DNA of 64,000 nt from Microbacterium sp. SL75 (GCF_026625865.1 NZ_CP113067.1:496001-560000), one strand, 5' to 3'. Positions 27,560-37,667 are shown, counted from the stretch's first letter. Translations and numbers: made by a program. Notes: generated by a model not told the origin, from the sequence alone.

Positions 27560-27574
27560 TGTGCATGTTGCACA
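27560..27574. promoter_or_regulatory. Candidate operator before NCS1-HyuA-DUF917 operon
   Basis: TGTGCATGTTGCACA is a perfect 6+3+6 inverted repeat in the 125-bp gap between ramB and the permease gene, about 103 bases before the operon start. The PucR product of the last operon gene is a candidate binder (inference). Confidence 0.5.
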
Positions 27575-27582
27575 CCGCGCGC

Positions 27583-29061
27583 TTACTCGCCCGGCGCGTG
27601 CGCCTCGAGGAACTCGTACAGCTCCGTCGTGTCGACCCCCGGGAACGCCCCTGTCGGCAGGGTCGCCAGCAGCGTCCGAGGTGTCCGCACGTTCGGCCAC
27701 GCCTTGTCGCGCCACGCGGCCTCGAGCTCCGCCGGCGCGCGGCGACAGCACGTCTCGACCGCATGCCGGGAGACGCCGCGATTCGGGGTGTCCCGCCCGC
27801 GGAACCACCTCGTGTCGTCGAAGCGCACCCCCACGCTCACCGAGTGGGCCCCCTCGCTCGACTGCTCGACACGGGCGGTGCACCAGTACGTCCCGTTGCC
27901 GGTGTCGGTGTACTGGTAGTACGGGTTGAAGAGGTCGTCCTCCTCGAACACCACGCGGCTCGTCCACCGCCGGCAGCACATCTGGCCCTCGATCGAGCCG
28001 AGGCGGTCGGTGGGGAAGTTCACGTCGTCGTTCTCGTACGCCTTCGTGATCGTTCCCGACTCGTGCACCTTGAGGAAGTGCACCGGGATGCCGAGGTGCA
28101 CGGTTGCGAGATTGGTGAAGCGGTGAGCCGCGGTCTCGTACGACACCGAGTAGGCGTCACGGAGATCTTCGATGCTGAGCGTGCGCCGCTCCTTCGCCTC
28201 ACTCAGGGCCGACACGACGTGGGCCTCGGGCATGAGCAGCGCCCCGGTGAGGTAGTTCGTCTCCACCCGCTGGCGGAGGAACTCGTCGTAGCTCGTCGGC
28301 TCGCCGTGCCCCAGGATCCGACTCGACAGCGCCTGCAGGACCGCCGCTCGCGGATCGCCCTTCGCGACCTTGGTCGACAGGTACAGCCGCCCGTTCTTGA
28401 CGTCGGCGATGCTGCGGGTCGATGAGGGGAGGTCGGGCACGTAGTGCAACGTGAAACCGAGGTGGGCGGCGATGTCGCTCGCCCCGCGCTGGGTGAGCGG
28501 TCCACCCGGGTGCTCGATCCGATCGAGGATCCCGGATGCCACTCGCTCGAGCTCCGGGAAATGATTGTCCTGTCTGCGCATCAGCCGTCGCAGCGCCACG
28601 TTCGCTCGCCGCGCCTCTTCGGGCGTGGCCGAGCGCTCCTCGCGGAGGCGTTCGATCTCGGCTTGGAGCGCGAGCATCGCCGCGAGCGCCTCGTCGGGCA
28701 CCGCTCGGCCCACACGGAACGGCTCGATCCCCAGCGCCTGGAACGTCTGGCCGCGCATGGCCCTCTCCACCGACAGCTCGAGGACGGCGCGGGGGTCGAG
28801 GGGCTCGGCATCCAGGATCTGATCGAGCTTGCACTCCAGCGCGCGGGCGATCGCCTGCAGCAGCGTGAGCTTGGCCTCGCGGCGGCCGTTCTCGATCATC
28901 GACATCTGGCTCGGGGCACGGTCGACCGCTCCGGCGAGGTCGTCGAGGGTCATCCCCCGCGCCGTGCGCAGCTGTCGGATGCGTCGTCCGATGGTGAGCG
29001 TGTCCACCTCTCCATCGTCGAAGGGAAGGGATGCCGAAGAAGCGGTGACGCCGGTGTCCAT
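27583..29061 (-). CDS. ramB: RamB-type regulator of acetate/glyoxylate metabolism
   Basis: 492-aa protein in the RamB/ScfR order: an N-terminal XRE helix-turn-helix (about 28-82; [20 protein letters not shown]), an ImmA/IrrE-like central domain and a C-terminal DUF2083 region with several Cys ([16 protein letters not shown]). RamB represses aceA and aceB in Corynebacterium glutamicum, and here it is divergent from aceA, so the same control is expected. The ATG at 29061 is used; upstream in-frame codons run into the shared promoter. A methylcitrate-type (PrpR) role is less likely given the neighbours. Confidence 0.87.
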   Translation of the reverse strand: MDTGVTASSASLPFDDGEVDTLTIGRRIRQLRTARGMTLDDLAGAVDRAPSQMSMIENGRREAKLTLLQAIARALECKLDQILDAEPLDPRAVLELSVERAMRGQTFQALGIEPFRVGRAVPDEALAAMLALQAEIERLREERSATPEEARRANVALRRLMRRQDNHFPELERVASGILDRIEHPGGPLTQRGASDIAAHLGFTLHYVPDLPSSTRSIADVKNGRLYLSTKVAKGDPRAAVLQALSSRILGHGEPTSYDEFLRQRVETNYLTGALLMPEAHVVSALSEAKERRTLSIEDLRDAYSVSYETAAHRFTNLATVHLGIPVHFLKVHESGTITKAYENDDVNFPTDRLGSIEGQMCCRRWTSRVVFEEDDLFNPYYQYTDTGNGTYWCTARVEQSSEGAHSVSVGVRFDDTRWFRGRDTPNRGVSRHAVETCCRRAPAELEAAWRDKAWPNVRTPRTLLATLPTGAFPGVDTTELYEFLEAHAPGE

Positions 29062-29083
29062 ACGCCACGTTCTCACGAAAACA

Positions 29084-29101
29084 GAAGATCGCGCGATCTT
29101 C
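29084..29101. promoter_or_regulatory. 18-bp perfect palindrome between ramB and aceA
   Basis: GAAGATCGCGCGATCTTC is a perfect dyad in the 130-bp divergent spacer, flanked by GAAAACAG and CTGTTTC, which also face each other. It does not look like the published RamB consensus as I remember it, so another regulator (or autoregulation) may act here. Confidence 0.5.
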
Positions 29102-29191
29102 ACACCACGAATCCTGTTTCGACACGACGTTCTTCGCCGACAGTGGTCTCCACGGGGCACCGCCGCCCCGGCATCCGAAAGGAGAACGCTC

Positions 29192-30508
29192 ATGACGATC
29201 CAGGCCACCCCCGCCCCGCAGCCCCTGCGTCCCGGCGACCAGACCGAGACCGCCGACGAGATCCGCGCCGCGTGGGAGAACGACCCGCGGTGGGACGGCA
29301 TCGAGCGCACCTACTCGGCCGAAGACGTCGTCCGCCTCCGTGGCAGTGTCCGCGAGGAGTCCACCCTCGCCCGTCGCGGGGCCGAGAACCTGTGGAACCT
29401 CATCCACACCGAGGAGTACGTCCGCGCACTCGGTGCCTACACCGGCGGCCAGGCCGTACAGCAGGTGCGCGCGGGGCTGAAGGCCATCTACCTGTCGGGC
29501 TGGCAGGTCGCCGCCGACGGGAACCTGGCCGGCCAGACCTACCCCGACCAGAGCCTGTACCCCGCGAACTCGGTCCCCGCGGTCGTCCGCCGCATCAACA
29601 ACGCCCTCCTGCGTCAGGACCAGATCGAGCGCGCCGAGGGCGAGATAACGCGGGACTGGCTCGCCCCGATCGTCGCCGACGCCGAGGCGGGCTTCGGTGG
29701 GCCGCTCAACGCCTACGAACTCGCGCAGTCGCTGATCCAGGCGGGAGCTGCCGGCATCCACTGGGAAGACCAGCTCGCGAGCGAGAAGAAGTGCGGTCAC
29801 CTCGGCGGCAAGGTTCTCGTGCCCATCCAGCAACACATCCGCACCCTCAACGCCGCACGGCTCGCGGCCGATGTCGCGGGCGTGCCCACGGTGATCATCG
29901 CCCGGACCGATGCTCTGGCCGCCGACCTGCTCACCAGCGACGTCGACCCGCGCGACGCGGAGTTCCTCACCGGAGAGCGCACCACCGAGGGGTTCTACCG
30001 CGTGCGGCCGGGCCTCGACTCCGTGATCGCGCGCGGTCTCGCCTTCGCGCCGTACGCCGATCTGCTGTGGGTCGAGACCGGCGAGCCCGACATCGAGCTC
30101 GCCCGCCGCTTCGCCGAGGCGATCCACGCCCGCTACCCGGGCAAGAAGCTCGCGTACAACTGCTCGCCGAGCTTCAACTGGAAGCGCCACCTCGACGACG
30201 AGCAGATCGCCACGTTCCAGGCCGACCTGGCCGCTCTCGGCTACGCCTTCCAATTCATCACGCTGGCCGGTTTCCACGCCGTCAACCACTCGATGTTCGA
30301 CCTCGCCCGCGGCTACGCCGAACGCGCCATGAGCGCGTACGTCGAGCTGCAGGAGGCCGAGTTCGCCGCCGAAGCCCACGGGTACACCGCCACGCGCCAT
30401 CAGCGCGAAGCGGGCACCGGCTACTTCGACGTCGTCTCGACCGCCCTCAACCCCGCCAGCGCCACCCTCGCCCTGGCCGGCTCGACCGAGACCGCCCAGT
30501 TTCACTAA
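29192..30508 (+). CDS. aceA: Isocitrate lyase
   Basis: 438-aa isocitrate lyase, which cleaves isocitrate to glyoxylate and succinate in the glyoxylate shunt. The signature KKCGHLGGK has the catalytic Cys at 201. Other features are [19 protein letters not shown] and the C-terminal [22 protein letters not shown], a typical lid end. The ATG at 29192 follows AAAGGAG. It is followed by aceB on the same strand after a 173-bp gap with a strong hairpin. Confidence 0.97.
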   Translation: MTIQATPAPQPLRPGDQTETADEIRAAWENDPRWDGIERTYSAEDVVRLRGSVREESTLARRGAENLWNLIHTEEYVRALGAYTGGQAVQQVRAGLKAIYLSGWQVAADGNLAGQTYPDQSLYPANSVPAVVRRINNALLRQDQIERAEGEITRDWLAPIVADAEAGFGGPLNAYELAQSLIQAGAAGIHWEDQLASEKKCGHLGGKVLVPIQQHIRTLNAARLAADVAGVPTVIIARTDALAADLLTSDVDPRDAEFLTGERTTEGFYRVRPGLDSVIARGLAFAPYADLLWVETGEPDIELARRFAEAIHARYPGKKLAYNCSPSFNWKRHLDDEQIATFQADLAALGYAFQFITLAGFHAVNHSMFDLARGYAERAMSAYVELQEAEFAAEAHGYTATRHQREAGTGYFDVVSTALNPASATLALAGSTETAQFH

Positions 30509-30564
30509 CCCTCTCTTCCCTTCCCTACCCCTTCCCCGCCCCGCCCTGGTCGCGATCCGGGCTT

Positions 30565-30619
30565 GAGTGTCCAGAACACCCGGACCTTTCGAGAATCCGT
30601 CCGGGTTTCTTGGACACTC
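30565..30619. other. Long inverted repeat between aceA and aceB
   Basis: Arms GAGTGTCCAGAACACCCGGA(C) at 30565-30585 and their near-complement at 30599-30619 pair over 18 of 21 positions, interrupted by a small internal loop, around a 13-base terminal loop. There is no clean T-run. It could terminate, stabilise or tune the aceA-aceB message. Confidence 0.75.
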
Positions 30620-30681
30620 AGCACGGGTCGCACCGGACAGCGGGCGGGGAGAGCGGGCGCCACGCACAGAAAGCCACGACC

Positions 30682-32343
30682 ATGACCCTCATCACCTCTC
30701 CCCCGCCCACCTCCACCGAAGGATCACGGATGCCGGGCATCCCGGCATCCGCCCCGCACCTGCGTCTCGAGCGCTCGCTCGAAGGGCGCGACGGCGAGAT
30801 CCTCACGCCCGCGGCCCTCGCCTTCCTCACCGAGCTGCACGACCGTTTCGCCCGACGCCGGCACGACCGGCTCGCCGCGCGCGAGCGCCGCCGCTTCGAG
30901 ATCGGCACGGGCGACGACCCGCATTTCCGCGCCGACACCGCGCACATCCGCGACGACCCGTCGTGGCGTGTGGCCGGCGCCGGTCCGGGCCTGGAGGACC
31001 GCCGCGTCGAGATCACCGGCCCCACCGATCCGAAGATGACCATCAACGCGCTGAACTCCGGCGCGCGGGTGTGGCTGGCCGACCAGGAGGATGCCACCTC
31101 CCCCACCTGGCGCAACGTCATCGGCGGTCAGCTCTCGCTGTTCGACGCGATCCGCGGGCAGCTGTCGTTCACGAGCCCCGAGGGAAAGCGCTACGAGGTG
31201 ACCGCCGAACGGACGCCGACCATCGTGATGCGCCCGCGTGGATGGCACCTGCCCGAGAAGCATCTGACGTTCGTCGATCGCGCGGGGCGCGAGCTGCCGG
31301 CATCCGGATCGCTCGTCGACTACGGGCTGTACGCGTTCCACAACGCCCACGCGCTGATCGCCGCGGGTCGGGGGCCGTACTTCTACCTGCCGAAGATCGA
31401 GTCGGCCGAAGAGGCTCGGCTCTGGGACGACGTGTTCTCGTTCACCGAGGAGTGTCTCGGCCTCGCCCACGGCACGATCCGCGCGACCGTGCTCATCGAG
31501 ACGCTGCCCGCGGCCTTCGAGATGGAGGAGATCCTCTTCGCCCTGCGTGACCACTGCGCGGGACTGAACGCCGGGCGCTGGGACTACATCTTCTCGATCA
31601 TCAAGACCTACCGCGGGCGCGGGGCGCGGTTCGTCCTGCCCGACCGGAGCGAAGTGACGATGACGGTGCCGTTCATGCGGGCCTACACCGAGCTGCTCGT
31701 GCGCACCTGCCACAAGCGGGGCGCGTACGCGATCGGCGGCATGAGCGCGTTCATCCCCAACCGCCGCCGACCCGAGGTGACCGAGGCCGCGTTCGAGAAG
31801 GTCGCCGCCGACAAGCGGCGCGAGGCCAGCGACGGCTTCGACGGCACGTGGGTCGCGCACCCCGACCTCATCCCGGTGGCGCGCGCCGAGTTCGACGCGG
31901 TGCTCGGCGAGCGCGAGAACCAGCTCGACCGCCTGCGCGAGGACGTATCGGTCGAGCCGCGGCAGTTGCTCGACCTGCGCATCGGCCTGCCGGTGACCAC
32001 GGCGGGTGTACGCGGCAACGTCTCGGTGGCGATCCGCTACATCGAGGCGTGGCTGCGGGGGCTCGGCGCGGTGGCGATCGACGACCTCATGGAAGATGCC
32101 GCGACCGCCGAGATCTCGCGCTCGCAGATCTGGCAGTGGATCCACCAGGATCGCGAGACCGCCGAGGGCACCGCGATCACCCGAGCGTTCGTCGAGGGGC
32201 TGCTCGACGAGGTGCTGGCCGAGGTGCCCCGCTCGAACGGCGACCGCTTCGACGACGCCGCAGCGGTGTTCCGCGAGGTGGCGTTGCGACCGGAGTTCCC
32301 GGCGTTCCTCACCCTGCCGGCGTACGCGAAGTACCTCGACTGA
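30682..32343 (+). CDS. aceB: Malate synthase A
   Basis: 553-aa malate synthase of the A type, condensing glyoxylate with acetyl-CoA to malate. Seen: MRPRGWHLPEKHLTFVDR, the family signature, ESAEEARLWDDVF, the Glu/Asp metal-site region IETLPAAFEMEEILF and the catalytic-base region VSVAIRYIEAWLRGLGAV. Length fits AceB (about 530-550) rather than GlcB (about 720). The ATG at 30682 has only a weak AGAAAG upstream. With aceA it completes the shunt, under probable RamB control. Confidence 0.95.
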   Translation: MTLITSPPPTSTEGSRMPGIPASAPHLRLERSLEGRDGEILTPAALAFLTELHDRFARRRHDRLAARERRRFEIGTGDDPHFRADTAHIRDDPSWRVAGAGPGLEDRRVEITGPTDPKMTINALNSGARVWLADQEDATSPTWRNVIGGQLSLFDAIRGQLSFTSPEGKRYEVTAERTPTIVMRPRGWHLPEKHLTFVDRAGRELPASGSLVDYGLYAFHNAHALIAAGRGPYFYLPKIESAEEARLWDDVFSFTEECLGLAHGTIRATVLIETLPAAFEMEEILFALRDHCAGLNAGRWDYIFSIIKTYRGRGARFVLPDRSEVTMTVPFMRAYTELLVRTCHKRGAYAIGGMSAFIPNRRRPEVTEAAFEKVAADKRREASDGFDGTWVAHPDLIPVARAEFDAVLGERENQLDRLREDVSVEPRQLLDLRIGLPVTTAGVRGNVSVAIRYIEAWLRGLGAVAIDDLMEDAATAEISRSQIWQWIHQDRETAEGTAITRAFVEGLLDEVLAEVPRSNGDRFDDAAAVFREVALRPEFPAFLTLPAYAKYLD

Positions 32344-32357
32344 CGCCGGCCGCGTCG

Positions 32358-32394
32358 CGCGAGCCCCCGCCCCGCTTCGAAAAGGGGGCTCGCG
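32358..32394. terminator. Terminator hairpin after aceB
   Basis: Perfect 11-bp arms CGCGAGCCCCC (32358-32368) and GGGGGCTCGCG (32384-32394) with a 15-base loop, placed between the convergent aceB and ClC genes, so it may serve both strands. Confidence 0.75.
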
Positions 32395-32470
32395 TGGCGC
32401 GGCGACGGCCGGGCGATCTGCACCCGCTCGTCGAGGACCCGGTCGATCCCCCGCCGCGCGGCGGCCGGTT

Positions 32471-33766
32471 CTAGGGGCGAGCCGGATCCATCGGCGCGAA
32501 GCCGCGCAGGCTCTCGCGCGAGGTGAGCCGCGAAGCGGCGAGCGAGCCCGCGACGGCCAGGAAGATCGGCAGCAGCAGCGTGAAGCCGGTGTCGGTGAAC
32601 TCGATGATCAGCGCGATCGCGGTGAACGGCGCTCTCATGTTGGATGCCAGGAACGCCGCCGCCGCGACGATCGCCAGGGCCGTGCCGTCGGCACCCGGCC
32701 AGATGACCGCCCACCCCGCGGCGGCCGCCGCCCCCAGTGCCGCGCCGATCGCGACGGAGGGCTGCAGCGTGCCGCCGATCGCGCCGGAGCCGAGTGAGAC
32801 GGTGGTCGCGACGTACTTCAGCACCGCGAGGGCGAGCAGGAGGAGCGCCGGTTGCGACAGGTCGAAACCCGCGGTCGCCAGTGCCCGGCCGTTGCCGAGG
32901 ATGAGCGGGAAGGCCGCGCCCAGCGCTCCCACCGCGGTGAAGGTGAGCGGCAGCACCACGAGCAGCTTCCAGCCCGTGGGCCGGAACCTCGAGAGCTTCT
33001 TGGTCACGGCCGCGAAACTCGAGGCTCCCCATCCCATCAGCGGCCCGATGAGCAGGGCTGCGACCAGGAGGGACGGATTCACCTCGAGGGATGCCACGTG
33101 ATACAGCGACTCCTCGCCGACGAGGGGGCGGGCGACGAGGGTCGCGATCGTGCTGACGCTGAGGGCGACGACGGCCGCGCCCACGCTGAACTGGGCGAGG
33201 AGGATCTCGACCGCGAACAGGGCGCCCCCCAGCGGCACGTTGTAGACGGCGGCGAGACCGGCGCCCGCGGCGGAGGCGATGAGGATGCGGCGCCAGCGCG
33301 CGTCGAGGCGGAACCAGCGAACGATCTTCGATCCCGCCATGGCCGAGAGCTCGCGCGGGGCGACCTCCTTGCCGATCGAGGCTCCCATCGCGACCGAACC
33401 GACCTGGAGGACGGTGTCGAGGAGTGTCTCCCAGAACGGCATCCGGGATCCGTCCACCCCCTGCTCGACGGTGGCGAGCTTGCGCCCGAAGCGACGGAGC
33501 AGGTACCACCCGAGCGCGGCCACCACACCCGCGCCGCCGACCGTCACGATCGGGAGCCACCAGACCGAGGGGTATGCGAGACCGTCCAGGAACGGGCCCT
33601 CCTCGTGGCCCCACACGAGGTGTTCGAGGGAGTGGACGATGAAGACCAGGAGCAGCACCGCGAGACCGGTCGCCAGACCGACGATGAGGGTCGCCACCCC
33701 CAAGCGGACGAGAGTTCCCAGACCTCGTCGACGAGAGGGCAACAACGTGGGGGTTTCAGCGATCAC
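32471..33766 (-). CDS. ClC-type voltage-gated chloride channel/transporter
   Basis: 431-aa membrane protein of the ClC family with about 10-12 hydrophobic segments. The selectivity-loop motif that is GREGP in E. coli ClcA reads [12 protein letters not shown] here, keeping the gating Glu. The late [12 protein letters not shown] matches the GxFxP segment with changes. [20 protein letters not shown] is diagnostic. GTG 33766 has TACCGT six bases upstream and no Shine-Dalgarno, so translation is probably leaderless. Whether it is a channel or a proton antiporter is open. Confidence 0.85.
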   Translation of the reverse strand: MIAETPTLLPSRRRGLGTLVRLGVATLIVGLATGLAVLLLVFIVHSLEHLVWGHEEGPFLDGLAYPSVWWLPIVTVGGAGVVAALGWYLLRRFGRKLATVEQGVDGSRMPFWETLLDTVLQVGSVAMGASIGKEVAPRELSAMAGSKIVRWFRLDARWRRILIASAAGAGLAAVYNVPLGGALFAVEILLAQFSVGAAVVALSVSTIATLVARPLVGEESLYHVASLEVNPSLLVAALLIGPLMGWGASSFAAVTKKLSRFRPTGWKLLVVLPLTFTAVGALGAAFPLILGNGRALATAGFDLSQPALLLLALAVLKYVATTVSLGSGAIGGTLQPSVAIGAALGAAAAAGWAVIWPGADGTALAIVAAAAFLASNMRAPFTAIALIIEFTDTGFTLLLPIFLAVAGSLAASRLTSRESLRGFAPMDPARP

Positions 33767-33772
33767 CCCGCC

Positions 33773-33855
33773 ACGGTAGTGGACCCGTGTTTCGTCTTCC
33801 GCACGCAGCGCTCGAGGTCATACCCCTCGGCGGGAGCGAGCGCGAACAGTAGGCT
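33773..33855. promoter_or_regulatory. Paired leaderless -10 boxes of ClC and aspartate aminotransferase genes
   Basis: On the minus strand TACCGT (33773-33778) stands six bases before the GTG at 33766. On the plus strand TAGGCT (33850-33855) stands seven bases before the GTG at 33863. Neither gene has a Shine-Dalgarno, so the divergent pair appears to be transcribed leaderless in both directions. Confidence 0.5.
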
Positions 33856-33862
33856 CGGAACC

Positions 33863-35062
33863 GTGACTTCCCGCGCCCCGCTCTCCCGCAAGCTGTCCGC
33901 CATCGCCGAGTCCGCGACCCTGAAGGTCGACGCCAAGGCCAAGGCCCTCCAGGCCGCCGGCCGACCGGTCATCTCGTACGCGGCCGGAGAGCCCGATTTC
34001 GCCACCCCGTCCTTCATCGTCGACGCCGCGGCGAAGGCGTTGCAGGACCCCAAGAACTACCGGTACACGCCGGCCGCCGGTCTTCCGGTGCTGCGTGAGG
34101 CGATCGCCGCCAAGACGCTGCGCGATTCGGGCCTCGAGGTCGCGCCGTCGCAGGTCATCGTCACCAACGGCGGCAAGCAGTCGGTGTACCAGGCGTTCCA
34201 GACCGTGGTGAACCCCGGCGACGAGGTGCTGCTGCCGGCTCCCTACTGGACGACCTACCCCGAGGCCATCGCCCTCGCCGAGGGCACTCCCGTCGAGGTG
34301 TTCGCCGGTGCCGACCAGGACTACAAGGTCACGGTCGCCCAGCTCGAGGCCGCGCGCACCGACAAGACGACGACGCTCGTCTTCGTGTCGCCCTCGAACC
34401 CCACGGGCTCGGTCTACACCCCCGAAGAGACGGCCGAGATCGGCCGCTGGGCCCTCGAGCACGGCATCTGGGTCATCACCGACGAGATCTACCAGAACCT
34501 CACCTACGAGGGCGCACGGGCCGTCTCGATCGTCGAGGCCGTCCCCGAGCTCGCCGAGCAGACCATCCTCGTCAACGGCGTCGCGAAGACGTACGCCATG
34601 ACCGGATGGCGCGTGGGCTGGATGGTGGGACCGGCGGATGCCATCAAGCTCGCCGGCAACCTGCAGTCGCACCTGTCGAGCAACGTCAACAACGTCGCCC
34701 AGATCGCCGCGGCCGCCGCCCTCGACGGACCGCAGGACGAGGCGGAGCAGTTCCGACTCGCCTTCGACCGCCGTCGGAAGCTGATCGTGTCGGAGTTGGC
34801 GAAGATCGACGGCGTCGAGGTGCCCAACCCGCTCGGCGCGTTCTACGCCTACCCCGACGTGCGCGGCCTGCTGAACCGTTCGTGGGGCGGCGTCACCCCC
34901 ACCACCTCGCTCGAGCTGGCCGACCTCATCCTCGAGCAGGCCGAGGTCGCCGTGGTGCCCGGCGAGGCCTTCGGCCCGAGCGGCTACCTGCGTCTGTCGT
35001 ACGCCCTGGGCGACGACCAGCTCCTCGAGGGCATCCAGCGCCTCCAGCGCCTGTTCGCCTGA
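33863..35062 (+). CDS. aspC: Aspartate aminotransferase, class I
   Basis: 399-aa fold-type I aminotransferase interconverting aspartate/2-oxoglutarate and oxaloacetate/glutamate. Seen: [19 protein letters not shown] near 38-56, [30 protein letters not shown] and [16 protein letters not shown] with the PLP Lys at 242. GTG 33863 is the only start close to the fold and has a leaderless-type TAGGCT. It stands alone, followed by its own terminator. An aromatic or broad-specificity aminotransferase is possible. Confidence 0.9.
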   Translation: MTSRAPLSRKLSAIAESATLKVDAKAKALQAAGRPVISYAAGEPDFATPSFIVDAAAKALQDPKNYRYTPAAGLPVLREAIAAKTLRDSGLEVAPSQVIVTNGGKQSVYQAFQTVVNPGDEVLLPAPYWTTYPEAIALAEGTPVEVFAGADQDYKVTVAQLEAARTDKTTTLVFVSPSNPTGSVYTPEETAEIGRWALEHGIWVITDEIYQNLTYEGARAVSIVEAVPELAEQTILVNGVAKTYAMTGWRVGWMVGPADAIKLAGNLQSHLSSNVNNVAQIAAAAALDGPQDEAEQFRLAFDRRRKLIVSELAKIDGVEVPNPLGAFYAYPDVRGLLNRSWGGVTPTTSLELADLILEQAEVAVVPGEAFGPSGYLRLSYALGDDQLLEGIQRLQRLFA

Positions 35063-35077
35063 GTCCTGACGTCCGGC

Positions 35078-35111
35078 CGGTGCCGGTCACCCGTCGTGGT
35101 GACCGGCACCG
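35078..35111 (+). terminator. Terminator after aspartate aminotransferase
   Basis: Perfect 14-bp stem CGGTGCCGGTCACC / GGTGACCGGCACCG with the six-base loop CGTCGT, then GCCGTTCGTC. It starts 16 bases after the stop codon. Confidence 0.85.
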
Positions 35112-35171
35112 CCGTTCGTCGACCATCGCGCGGCGTTCGGGGGGACGCCGCGCCGGCGCTCGCACGCCGAA

Positions 35172-35614
35172 CCGTCGCGCGGAGATCGCCGCCGACACGC
35201 CGATCCCACGGCATCCGGCACGGCACGTCACCCACGAACTCCGCCCGACGGCACAGCACGACCGGGCCAGCAGGAATCGGGGCAGACCGGACCGTTCCGC
35301 GGGGACCGAGACGGACACGCCGATCCCACAGCATCCGGCACGGCACGTCACCCACGAACTCCGCCCGACGGCACAGCAAGACCGGGCCAGCAGGAATCGG
35401 GGCAGACCGGACCGTTCCGCGGAGACCGAGACGGACACGCCGATCCCACGGCATCCGGCACGGCACGTCACCCACGAACTCCGCCCGACGGCACAGCACG
35501 ACCGGGCCAGCAGGAATCGGGGCAGACCGGACCGTTCCGCGGAGACCGAGACGGACACGCCGATCCCACAGCATCCGGCACGGCACGTCACCCACGAACT
35601 CCGCCCGACGGCAC
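35172..35614. repeat. Palindrome array, four 83-bp units at exactly 120-bp period (R6)
   Basis: Units lie at 35172-35254, 35292-35374, 35412-35494 and 35532-35614. Units 2-4 and their 37-bp spacers are almost base-identical, so this array is recent. Outer arms are CCGTTCCGCGGAGACC and GAACTCCGCCCGACGG. The inner right arm has decayed to GGCACGTCAC. It occupies the 579-bp gap between the convergent aminotransferase and murB genes. Confidence 0.9.
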
Positions 35615-35641
35615 AGCACGACCGGGCCAGCAGGTCGGGGG

Positions 35642-36778
35642 CTAGAGCTCGACGTTCACCAGGACGGGCTCGGGCTGCAGCACGAGGCCGAACTCCGAAG
35701 CCACACGGTTCTGCACGAAGCGGGCGAGCTCGGCGATCTCGGCCGCCGTCGCCTCGCCGCGGTTCGTCAGCGCGAGCGTGTGCTTGGTCGACAGGCCCGC
35801 GCGCGAGCGCGGGAACCGGAAGCCCCGGTGGAGCCCGGCGTTCTCGATCAGCCACGCCGCACTCACCTTGACGTCGCGCGTGACGATGGGGGGTGGGGGC
35901 AGGATGCCCTCGAAGGCGGCGAGCGGGATGACCGTCACCGGGTCGAGCACCGGCGCGAGGGGCCACTTCGGGCACTGCGCGGGAAGGGTGCGCGCGAAGG
36001 TCTCCGACACGATCGCGTTCTGGAAGAACGAGCCGGCGCTCCATGTGTCGGGGTCCTCGGCGTCGAGCACCATGCCCTTGCGAGCTCGGGTCGCGAGCAC
36101 GTGGTCGCGGATCCACCGCAGCGACACCGCCTGATCGGGCTCGAGGCCCAGGGCACCGCGCAGTTGGTCTCCCGCGATGGGCCGCTCCTCTGCGCCCACC
36201 CGCTCGAGCTCGAGCGTCACCGACAGGATGACCGCGGGCCGCTCGGGCACCGACCCGTAGTGGTGCTTCAGCACCGAGGTGCGAAAACCCAGGCCGAGCT
36301 GCGTAGCCGGCACGGTCGAGACCTCGCCCGTCGACTCGTCGATCAACTCCACCTCGACGAGGGTCTGCACGATCTCTTGGCCGTAGGCTCCGACGTTCTG
36401 CACGGGCGCGGCGCCGACCGTGCCGGGAATGCCCGACATCGCCTCGATCCCCGCGAGCCCGCGTTCCACCGTCTCGGCGACCAGGGCGTCCCAGTCGTGG
36501 CCGGCCTGCACCCTGAGGCGCACCGTGTGGGCGCTCGACCCCGGAAGCTCTTCGATGCCGGTCGTCCGCACCCGGATCACGGTGCCCTCGAACGGCTCGT
36601 CGCCCACGAACAGGTTCGACCCGCCGCCGAGGACGAACCACGGTTCGCCCTGCATCCACACCTCGCGAAGGGCACCGACCAGTTCGTCGGGCGTCGTGGC
36701 CTCGATGAGACGGGCGGGTTCACCCCCCGTGCGGAGGGTGGTCAACTGCGAAAGGGGAACGGGGGCGACCTCGGGCAT
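35642..36778 (-). CDS. murB: UDP-N-acetylenolpyruvoylglucosamine reductase
   Basis: 378-aa MurB, the NADPH/FAD enzyme making UDP-N-acetylmuramate for peptidoglycan. Seen: TLRTGGEPARLIEA, VLGGGSNLFVGDE (FAD site, about 48-60), IPGTVGAAPVQNVGAYGQEI, SAGSFFQNAIVSE with the proton-donor Ser, and a C-terminal KHTLALTNRGEATAAEI. The ATG at 36778 shares its first base with the hadB stop (TGATG), so it is coupled to the dehydratase genes, a linkage often seen in Actinobacteria. Confidence 0.96.
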   Translation of the reverse strand: MPEVAPVPLSQLTTLRTGGEPARLIEATTPDELVGALREVWMQGEPWFVLGGGSNLFVGDEPFEGTVIRVRTTGIEELPGSSAHTVRLRVQAGHDWDALVAETVERGLAGIEAMSGIPGTVGAAPVQNVGAYGQEIVQTLVEVELIDESTGEVSTVPATQLGLGFRTSVLKHHYGSVPERPAVILSVTLELERVGAEERPIAGDQLRGALGLEPDQAVSLRWIRDHVLATRARKGMVLDAEDPDTWSAGSFFQNAIVSETFARTLPAQCPKWPLAPVLDPVTVIPLAAFEGILPPPPIVTRDVKVSAAWLIENAGLHRGFRFPRSRAGLSTKHTLALTNRGEATAAEIAELARFVQNRVASEFGLVLQPEPVLVNVEL

Positions 36779-37182
36779 CAGGACAACCGCACCCGCACCT
36801 GCGCCTTGCCGAGCACGGTGGTCTCGGCGAACGTCACGGTGAGGTCGATGCGCGCGGTCTCGTCGTCGACGGCCGCGACCTTGGCGCTGACGTGCAGGTC
36901 GGCTCCGGTCTCGGGGTCGACCACGACGGGGCGAGTGAAACGCACGCCGTACTCGGCGATGCGTCCGCTGTCGCCCAGCGCCTCGGCGAGGGTGCCCACC
37001 GCGATCCCCATCGTGAGCATGCCGTGCGCGAGCACACCGGGCAGGCCCACCGCTGCGGCGACGTCGTCACGGTAGTGGATGGGGTTGAAGTCGCCCGACG
37101 CACCGGCATAGCGCACGAGCGACTCGCGGGTCAGGTGCACCGATCGCTCGGCGACGACGTCTCCGACGGTGAACGCGCTCAT
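36778..37182 (-). CDS. hadB: MaoC-like (3R)-hydroxyacyl dehydratase subunit B
   Basis: 134-aa hot-dog protein with the hydratase-2 motif YAGASGDFNPIHYRDD (about 25-40), whose Asp and His are catalytic, and LAHGMLTMG. It should pair with the upstream HadA-like protein to dehydrate hydroxyacyl thioesters in fatty-acid elongation. The start overlaps the hadA stop. Confidence 0.85.
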   Translation of the reverse strand: MSAFTVGDVVAERSVHLTRESLVRYAGASGDFNPIHYRDDVAAAVGLPGVLAHGMLTMGIAVGTLAEALGDSGRIAEYGVRFTRPVVVDPETGADLHVSAKVAAVDDETARIDLTVTFAETTVLGKAQVRVRLS

Positions 37183-37628
37183 GCTCCGGCCTCCCCGGCG
37201 AGGAGGACACTGGTGGTGGTCACGACGTGGGCGCCGTCGGCATCCACGATCTCGGCCTCGCTCGTGATCATGGCGTTGCCGCCCATGGTGCGGATGCCGG
37301 TGACCGACTGCGTCGCGACGAGTTCGTCGCCCGCGACGATCGGGCGCGTGTACCGGAAGCGCTGCTCCGCGTGCACGAGACGCGAGAGCTCGATGCCCGA
37401 GTCGGGCTCGGCGAGCAGCTGCTGGAGCGCGAGGTCTTGGACGACCATCGCGAAGGTCGGCGGCGCCACCACGTCGGCGTACCCGAGGGCGCGGGCGGCC
37501 TCGGGGTCGCTGTGCTGCGGGGCGTCGGCGAAGACGGCGCGGGCGAACTCACGCACCTTCTCGCGGCCGACCAGATAGGGAGCGGTCGGCGGAAAGACTC
37601 GACCGACGAGTTCGGGGTTCACGGGCAC
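37179..37628 (-). CDS. hadA: MaoC-like dehydratase N-terminal type subunit A
   Basis: 149-aa FAS1-like hot-dog subunit lacking the Asp/His pair, with FPPTAPYLVGREKVREFARA and YADVVAPPTFAMVV as in HadA. The GTG at 37628 has TAGACT six bases upstream, so a leaderless start is favoured; a second GTG two codons later is the alternative, with GGGGGAG before it. First gene of hadA-hadB-murB. Confidence 0.83.
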   Translation of the reverse strand: MPVNPELVGRVFPPTAPYLVGREKVREFARAVFADAPQHSDPEAARALGYADVVAPPTFAMVVQDLALQQLLAEPDSGIELSRLVHAEQRFRYTRPIVAGDELVATQSVTGIRTMGGNAMITSEAEIVDADGAHVVTTTSVLLAGEAGA

Positions 37629-37634
37629 TCCCCC

Positions 37635-37640
37635 AGTCTA
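37635..37640 (-). promoter_or_regulatory. Leaderless -10 box of hadA (TAGACT)
   Basis: TAGACT on the minus strand lies six bases before the hadA GTG at 37628, inside the 39-bp gap after the TauE gene end. Confidence 0.5.
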
Positions 37641-37667
37641 CCGAGCGGGCCCGTGAGACCGGGGGTG

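Noticed and set aside
28444..32343. 1299-codon frame ending in malate synthase
   Set aside because: Only the part from 30682 has family similarity and coding character; the upstream portion is out of frame with aceA and antisense to ramB.
35172..35614. CRISPR-like regular spacing at 120 bp
   Set aside because: Spacers are the same in each unit, the 83-bp unit is itself a nested palindrome, and no cas gene is present; it is a tandem duplication array.
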